From Cerrena zonata (lineage: Eukaryota; Basidiomycota; Agaricomycetes; Polyporales; Cerrenaceae): 64,000 bases of DNA. The stretch lies in contig JASBNA010000062.1 of the NCBI GenBank assembly GCA_038087015.1, positions 124,001 through 188,000 of the forward strand, in the 5' to 3' direction. Numbering within the stretch: the first letter of the stretch is position 1; each line of letters begins with the position of its first letter. The notes beneath the pieces are model-generated. The model saw only the letters and a program-made list of their open reading frames with translations, was not told the origin of the DNA and did no database searches. Made by a program: the position numbers and the translations under genes. Below are positions 58,019 to 64,000 of this stretch, piece by piece.

Positions 58019-59550
58019 CCCTCAGCAAGAAGTTTGCTTACACTCCATTTTGGCCCATTTTGTCTTAAATCGCCAAAGCTTTGGGATTTCTGCATCCTGT
58101 TGTTGGTACCACAATGGCTCTGTCTCGATCTTCTCGCGAGTGTACAATAGATTTACAACGGGGAGTTGATTGAGGTCAAGGTATGGTAAGAGACTCTTCA
58201 ATATTTGACGTAAAGCTTCCGCACGTTTGAGTTTGTCCTCCTTCAGATCCGGCGCTCTATGCTCTTCAGCCACCTTCATGTCGTGTTCTGCTACCTTCCT
58301 ACGACGCTCCCATTCTTGGCCGCTGTATTAGATTAGACGTGCTTCCTTTTGAGAACCCTCTCGTTCTGTTTAAGACATCTGGGCAAGGATTGTTTCGACA
58401 TCGTTCATCCGTAGCTTCATTCGAGCACTCAACTGAGCGAGATATAAGTTAGGGTGGTTTCGCATTATCCTTCTCATCATTCCTAATGCCCCTCGTTTCG
58501 GCAGCTACTAACAGGCATCCTTGCATTTATTCGTTTCTCAGTAGATGCCTTATCTATTATTCCATCCTTGATGAACTCCGCACTGAACCGGATCCAAGTC
58601 TCCTTTGTACCCTTACTACCCAATCCTTCAAGTTTGGAAGACTTGCATAGCGACGAAGGGGTATGCTTCTGGATGCTCCCATAGCGCCGCGTCGAGAGTT
58701 GCTGTCTTGTATGCATCGCCGGTATCTTCAGGTGAGAACAATAACTCTGGATGGTAATATATCAGCTGGCACCGTTCTGAAACACGTAGATGGTGTGGTC
58801 CCAGGTCAAGGATATTTGCAGTTGGACTCGCCCCTGTCGTTAAGCGTGCATATGGAATGCTGATAAAGATACCATAGAGAGCAAGTGCGCAAACCTCCGT
58901 CAAGGTGGGAATATCTTGTAAACCATCTAGAACATTTTTTCCATGTTTGTTAATGACTGTATCGTTTTTTGCAGTGCTAGTTCATCGAAGAATCGAATGT
59001 ATGTATACTCTAATTTTGTAGAGAGCTTGATAGCAGCGAAGCAGTAGGATTGGTAGCGGTTGCTACTACTGTCAAGGAATGTGAAGGAATAACCGGTTGT
59101 ATGGGCGAAGTTGAAACGGTAACGATTTCCCTGTCCTTTCTTGTCGTCCTTGTTATTAAATATTGCACCTGCTAGGCAAGTCAATTTTACGACACCACTG
59201 GTGGATATACCCATCGCACGTTAGCTTGCCTCACTTGTGGCCGAGTGGACAGCAGTAGTTCTGTCACGATTCAGGAGTTTTTGAGGTCCCGCTAGGTTAT
59301 TATCTGCCCAACACGAAGACATAGCCGCGGTGCCTCGTTAAGCCCTTTGTGCATGCAACAGCCTGCCCAAACAAAAAGAATCGGCCGTCCGCTTTTCATC
59401 ATCCGAAAGCTTTTCTAAAGAACCCTCTTCGAGCCTTTGGCAGAGTGCATCGTATGTTGCATTCTGTACCCGCCGTTGATCATCGTCCAGGATATTCTCC
59501 CATGCATCTGAACCACCCGCGACGTTGATAACTTGCTCCCCCTGCATGTG
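58019..59550 (-). pseudogene. Degenerate multi-exon repetitive-family gene
   Basis: Pieces on the minus strand in order: DAWENILDDDQRRVQNATYD, NRYQSYCFAAIKLSTKLEY, TLTEVCALALYGIFISIPYA, NILDLGPHHLRVSERCQLIY, KGTKETWIRFSAEFIKDGII, ALGMMRRIMRNHPNLYLAQL and KVAEEHRAPDLKEDKLKRAE. The LTELxVLALY...NxLDLGP...ETWxRFxxEF pattern recalls a large family of unknown proteins repeated in mushroom genomes. A missing G near 58495 shifts the frame and in-frame TAA codons occur near 58370 and 58333, so the copy is broken. Function unknown. Confidence 0.5.
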
Positions 59551-60058
59551 CCAATACCGTCAGGCAATCGCTAAGCAGCACGGGGCGGCATCAGGAAAAA
59601 CACAAAGCTCTAATCGAGGTATACTGGGTCTCGTTCAGACACAAATATAAATAAAGGACGCTTAAATATATATAATGTTCGAAATATCTAATAGTTTAAG
59701 TCCCCAGGGAATACATATCAATTGGAAGCAATGAGACTGAAATAGATGATAATGAGAGTGGAATAGATATTATTGAGAGCAAGATAGATAGTAAAAGAAC
59801 GGAAAATATTCATATTCTTTAATGGTATTCACGGCATTCACACTCAGTTCTTAGGAAGAAACATGTCATCTATAATAGCATTCAGAACTCTAAGCACATC
59901 GTAGTATATTGTCCGCTAATCCAGATTAATGATAATCTCTGCTCCTTGTGGTACCGGTTGACCGCCTTCATCAGCATCATGTCGTTGTAGATTCAATACG
60001 GATGGACTTGAGGATGTGACGTTAGTAAGGGAGTTTAAAGAATACAAATATAGGCAGC
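59551..60058. other. No gene recognised
   Basis: A spacer. Confidence 0.4.
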
Positions 60059-61055
60059 TCACAAGGCAAGTTTAAAGATCTTCCGAAGCAACGCGTGATG
60101 TGTCGCAGTATTATTCGGATTGTTGGCAAGATTCTCCAGCGAGCATAGTTGATCCTTGTAGATGGTTTTCGATCTGTCAGCAGTAAAGTTGCGAGGGGTG
60201 TGCACGCCAGTGGACCACTCGTCAAGAGCGCGATAAGCCTGATAAATGGGTATATTAGACAATAGAATGCATCGAATGGTGAGGACGACTTACGGCAACA
60301 CTAGCTAGGGCCAATAGATGGCATGGTATCTCAGGTGGCCCATTCAGTTCGGGAGAAAAGTGTGGGGAAGTAGTCGTTGAACGGCGTCGGTGATGCCTGC
60401 TGCGGTTGACAGGATGTGAATGATCATGGAATGTAGGAAAGGCTTTCCCATATCGGCCTTTCCTGTCTAGAAATGTATAATATTGAATGATATCGTTTTC
60501 TGATTAAGTCGAACAGCATACCTTAGGATCTTCTGGGAAGATGAGTAAGTAGTCTGGGAGACGTCGTTTGAGCTGCGCGACGCGAGTCTTGCATGCCTCT
60601 GGGTCCGATGTATCCAACCGATACAACTCTACTACTTTGTTTGTTGCGACCTTCTTGCAGTTGTTCTTGATGTTGTTCACACGACCGTCAGGCTGTGGGA
60701 GGAGTCAAGATTAGAATATCTGACTGTAGCAGGCAGAATTAGAACATACAATTGTTGCTAGCCATTGCGCATAATCCTTGTTAGACTTCAGCTCTTCTTC
60801 GATATCACCACTACCGGATTCCACAGCGGCTGTCAGGAGGGCTTCACGATGACGGTGTCTCTTTTCGGGGAGAAGCGGGAAGGCATTTTCACTGAAGGTC
60901 TTGAGAAGAACAGGGTCGATCGCAACATCAAGGCAAGCAATCAGGCGTGCATGCTGTCTTCTCAAAGGCAGTTTTCCCCCAGGTTTGTCGGGTGCTGCAA
61001 CTTCAATAGGCGTTTGCGGGTGACTCGTAACAAACCTAGCAACTACATGTTCCAA
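60059..61055 (-). pseudogene. DUF6532-like protein, frameshifted
   Basis: Four exons join by short GT-AG introns: HARLIACLDVAIDPVLLKTF and LKSNKDYAQWLATI, then PDGRVNNIKNNCKKVATNKV to LLIFPEDPK, then KADMGKPFLHSMIIHILSTA, then AYRALDEWSTGVHTPRNFTA. The end pattern (IPCHLLALASVA, DEWSTGV, NFTADRSKTIYKDQL) fits the C-terminal part of DUF6532 proteins, a fungal family of unknown function. Near 60370-60400 the frame slips between LLPHTF and the ELNGPPEIP segment. Upstream exons probably extend beyond 61055. Confidence 0.5.
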
Positions 61056-61289
61056 GCTTCATGTGCGCAATGTTAAACATACGCGCACAATAACTCAGAA
61101 TATATACATAATGTTTAAATTACATGTGTGGGGCTCTACGTACTTAGTATGACGATGACTACACTCAGATGGTATTCACTACCTGAAGAACTTTTGACAT
61201 AGGCATCCAAACATGGTGTCGTACTACCTAAGGAGTGCATCAATAAATCCAACTTGGAGTATCACGTATAGACCTTGACTTGTTTGGAT

Positions 61290-62237
61290 GCAAAAGATCT
61301 TGATCAGCCTTGAAGTTGGGGAATTCCTCACTGTTGACGGCAGTGCCGCCAGACTCGCCAGATTCGATACCAGAATGTTGAGTGTAAATAGTGACTCGAA
61401 CTATGCCTCTGCTTCACCTTCAGAGCCCAGACGCTTGGCATGTTCCATCACTGGGACGTCGAAACCATCGGGTATCTTGCTGCCATTGAGATGGGAAACG
61501 AGAACCAAGGGGTATTTGCCCAATGGGCCAGAAGTTTCAGAGCCAAGTAAGGGCCCGAGCTCTTCGAGAGGGAGTTCTTCGCACGCAGAACTGAACTCTG
61601 TATTGAGACTGCCAACAAGGTTCTTGATTGACTAGGACTTCTTGAGTGTCTAGCGTGTAAGACGTCAGTTGCTCTGAGAGAAAAGTTGTCAATAGCAGCG
61701 GTAACGCCACCGGCAGGGGCAGCGACAAGCGAAAGGTTAGCAGCAGCTATGGGAGTAGATTCAGCATTAATCCGGCGGCCGCTGCTTCCTTGAGATCATC
61801 TACAAACTGGGGGTAGGCTTCCTTCATACGCTCAGCATGTCATAAAATGGCACGATGGTGGGTAATAAAATCATCACTACCCTCGTCTTCAATGTACAGG
61901 TGGCCATACCCTTGAGAATAGGAGAAGGTACGACTTCAACCAAGATCAAGCAGGCAAATTGGTGCATGAGCAGTTCGACAAGGATGACATATGCAAGCTT
62001 TTGACGTTGCTCTGTTGAGACAAGACGAAAGGGTCCGATCATAGCTGAGTACCGACTGAAACCTATGTGCATGGAAGTTCCGAGTTCCCGAAACCCGGTC
62101 TTTGAATGCGTGTGTTTCACATCACTCAAAATATATGCGCGAATTAAGCATCCCTGAGGAATATATTCGAAACACACACAACTACCCTCAAATATATGTG
62201 GAAATGTTCTGTACATCCGATACACCATAAGTTCCAT
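61290..62237 (-). pseudogene. Degenerate coding remnants
   Basis: Minus-strand pieces AMIGPFRLVSTEQRQKLAYV, MKEAYPQFVDDLKEAAAAGL, LPLEELGPLLGSETSGPLGK and GFDVPVMEHAKRLGSEGE lie in mixed frames. They could be the 5' part of the gene ending at 60059. No single model is supported. Confidence 0.35.
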
Positions 62238-64000
62238 GCCCTACTACTTAAGTGATCTCAAGTTCACATAGAGAAAAGGAGGATAGTACATAGATGTGTG
62301 TGCATTATCGATATAACCATTATACGTACTCAAAAGCATACTTCCGATGTACACACACATATTGTTATTCTCAGTGTCTCATCTCCGCTACCAGTAACAA
62401 GTGTATGTGAAAGTACTTGTGAAATCAGAAACAATGTGCGGGAAGCTCGAAGGTATAATGGAATCCAAGGTGCGGGAGACTGTCCATAAAAGGGAGCTAG
62501 TACATTAGGGAAACTATTATCGAGGGGTTATATCCTAGAGTTAGCCCATGCTATATTATAAGGATGGTGAAGACGGCTAAGATACTTACCGTCTACGAAA
62601 CAGCTGGATGTCTGATGCGGATGGGTACTACAGAACGTTTATACAGCATAGTCACAGTGCAGGCTCTGAATAGTCCGGAGTATCCTACACGCCTTATCAA
62701 CAAGGATTGCTTGGGGCGTCTAACTGCTCGCTGTAGGCGTCTAAATGCTCGGCTCACCGACATGATGTCGCATATATCACTCTAGAGCGAAACAGGGATG
62801 TATCTCACTGATACGAGTGCTTAAACTCCCTGCTAACAGGACGCAAATTGTATCTTGTATTAATATCCACCAAAGGCATGATAAGTGGTGGTATCTCAGA
62901 AGAAATAGAACTTGTAGCCCGGCGAACGATTGACCGAATCACATCAACAGAACACAATACCGGGTGAGTCAACATTTACCATTGTATCCGAGGTGACTAT
63001 AGTTACCTCAAAGGTAATTTCAGGATGCGACCGGCGGGAAAAAAATACCAGAGTATGATATCATTGGAAGTAGATATTTAATACACAGCAGTCATCAGGA
63101 AAACCTACATGCACTGAGTCGCTGAGACCCTCCAATTGGCTTCTCAGGGGCTCAGAATTCCCAGAACTACCTCAGATGTCTCAGGAACTCAGAGTCACAT
63201 ATAATATCATGGTACTGTTATTCTTTACAACTCTGATATGTATATACAATATTATAAAAGGAGTTTCATCTCCTCAAAATGGGTGAAAGTAGGGCGAAGA
63301 AAAACCATTGAGTCGAATAAAAAGAATTGGACTTGGTGTTATGGTTCTCCCAGCGGGGATCAAGGGTACAGTAATGTAGTTGTAATGGCTCACGTAGTAT
63401 TGTATAATAGAGTATGATCACTCGCTGAATCTATCGAGCCCACCGTGAGCAGATTAAACTGCAGGGTTAGTGGTAGGGGTTATATCCCTGTTATATCGCA
63501 AGATATAGTAGACATGGGATGGATACCTATAGTATTGTATAAGCTGGAAGGCCTGGAGCTATGCTAAAAACGAGATGTAAGAATGTTGTACTAGTACCGG
63601 CTGGTGGTGGCCAGTGACAAAAAGCAGAGGGTCATGGGACGTTGTTTCAAGGCTGGAGATGATGTATAAGCCCGAGTTCCTATGTGTGTATAGCAGCACA
63701 TAGTGGGATATTGGAGTAAACTTGGTATGCAATGGTCATGAACGAGTACTTGAAGATGTCGATGACCATGATAGATGCAGTGTTTAATCGTTTAGAAACT
63801 CATGTTAGCGCTCAATGCAACGTTGACAGAGAGTGTTGGACTTAGTTGTTTTTCGACACTCACCATCCAAACGTCGATAATGTGGTCACCATTTCCTACT
63901 ACTAATATTGCATCATGCATCATGCCTCATGCACACGTCTCTTGCTTATATCTAGTATAGCTCCTGTGGGAACAATGAAATGCCCACTAGACAGAGCCAA
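62238..64000. other. No gene recognised
   Basis: Only short frames are present. A copy of the dispersed 18-mer is at 62737-62754. Confidence 0.5.
62737..62754 (+). repeat. Dispersed 18-mer, copy 3
   Basis: GCGTCTAAATGCTCGGCT, preceded by a related unit GCGTCTAACTGCTCGCT. Confidence 0.7.

Noticed and set aside
1..64000. CRISPR arrays, rRNA or tRNA genes, bacterial operons
   Set aside because: No evenly spaced repeats or conserved RNA cores were recognised, and the intron-rich genes indicate a eukaryote. A dedicated tRNA scan was not possible.

Overview
The window looks like repeat-rich nuclear DNA of a basidiomycete fungus, most likely an Agaricomycete. The evidence is the many spliceable introns of about 50-65 bp with GTRNGT donors, and a set of gene families I recognise from mushroom genomes: a DUF6589 protein, a RecQ-like helicase, a Helitron Rep-helicase, a Plavaka transposase, an OTT_1508-like deaminase and a DUF6532-like protein. 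I cannot name the species. I recognised no rRNA, tRNA or CRISPR array. Most coding regions are broken by stops, frameshifts or truncations, so this is mainly a transposon graveyard. The genes that still read well are the 1238-2675 gene, the 14940-15977 gene, the 23388-24338 gene, the 801-residue ORF at 25535-27940 and the deaminase at 55368-57292. All family names come from recognition by eye; no database search was run.

Layout. 1-5.4 kb: one unknown spliced gene, then decayed DNA and a 686-bp TA-flanked element. 5.86-14.0 kb: the most informative region. A convergent DUF6589 / RecQ gene pair sits between two 894-bp copies of one terminal-inverted-repeat element in opposite orientation. The 8-bp flanks of these copies are swapped exactly as expected if the 6 kb between them was inverted by recombination. 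Undoing the inversion turns scattered repeats into long terminal inverted repeats around the helicase / DUF6589 pair, which suggests a large DNA transposon. 14.9-24.3 kb: two unknown spliced genes and a decayed Helitron (minus strand) with a divergent spliced neighbour. 24.8-25.4 kb: AT-rich repeat with GC hairpins. 25.5-29 kb: the 801-residue ORF and a small acidic protein. 29-44.6 kb: two direct copies of a large spliced DDE-type transposase gene (DUF6729-like), one interrupted by an insertion. Between them are a RecQ fragment, a truncated unknown gene, a truncated paralogue of the 801-residue protein, a 967-bp element and a DUF6589 N-terminal fragment. 44.6-51 kb: a second TA element, a Ty3-type integrase scrap, a 512-bp fold-back element, a LINE 3' end and a Plavaka transposase with an internal deletion. 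51-54.7 kb: an intron-containing fragment of a host condensin subunit 1 gene, itself split by the second copy of the GC-hairpin repeat. 55.4-57.3 kb: the deaminase. 58-62.2 kb: decayed minus-strand genes. 62.2-64 kb: nothing recognised.

How the parts relate. DUF6589 and RecQ fragments recur elsewhere in the window (34.9 kb, 39 kb and perhaps 4.4 kb), as expected for members of a dispersed element. The small inverted-repeat elements are non-autonomous and presumably moved by transposases encoded elsewhere. The deaminase and the 801-residue gene are the main candidates for expressed, possibly host-useful functions.
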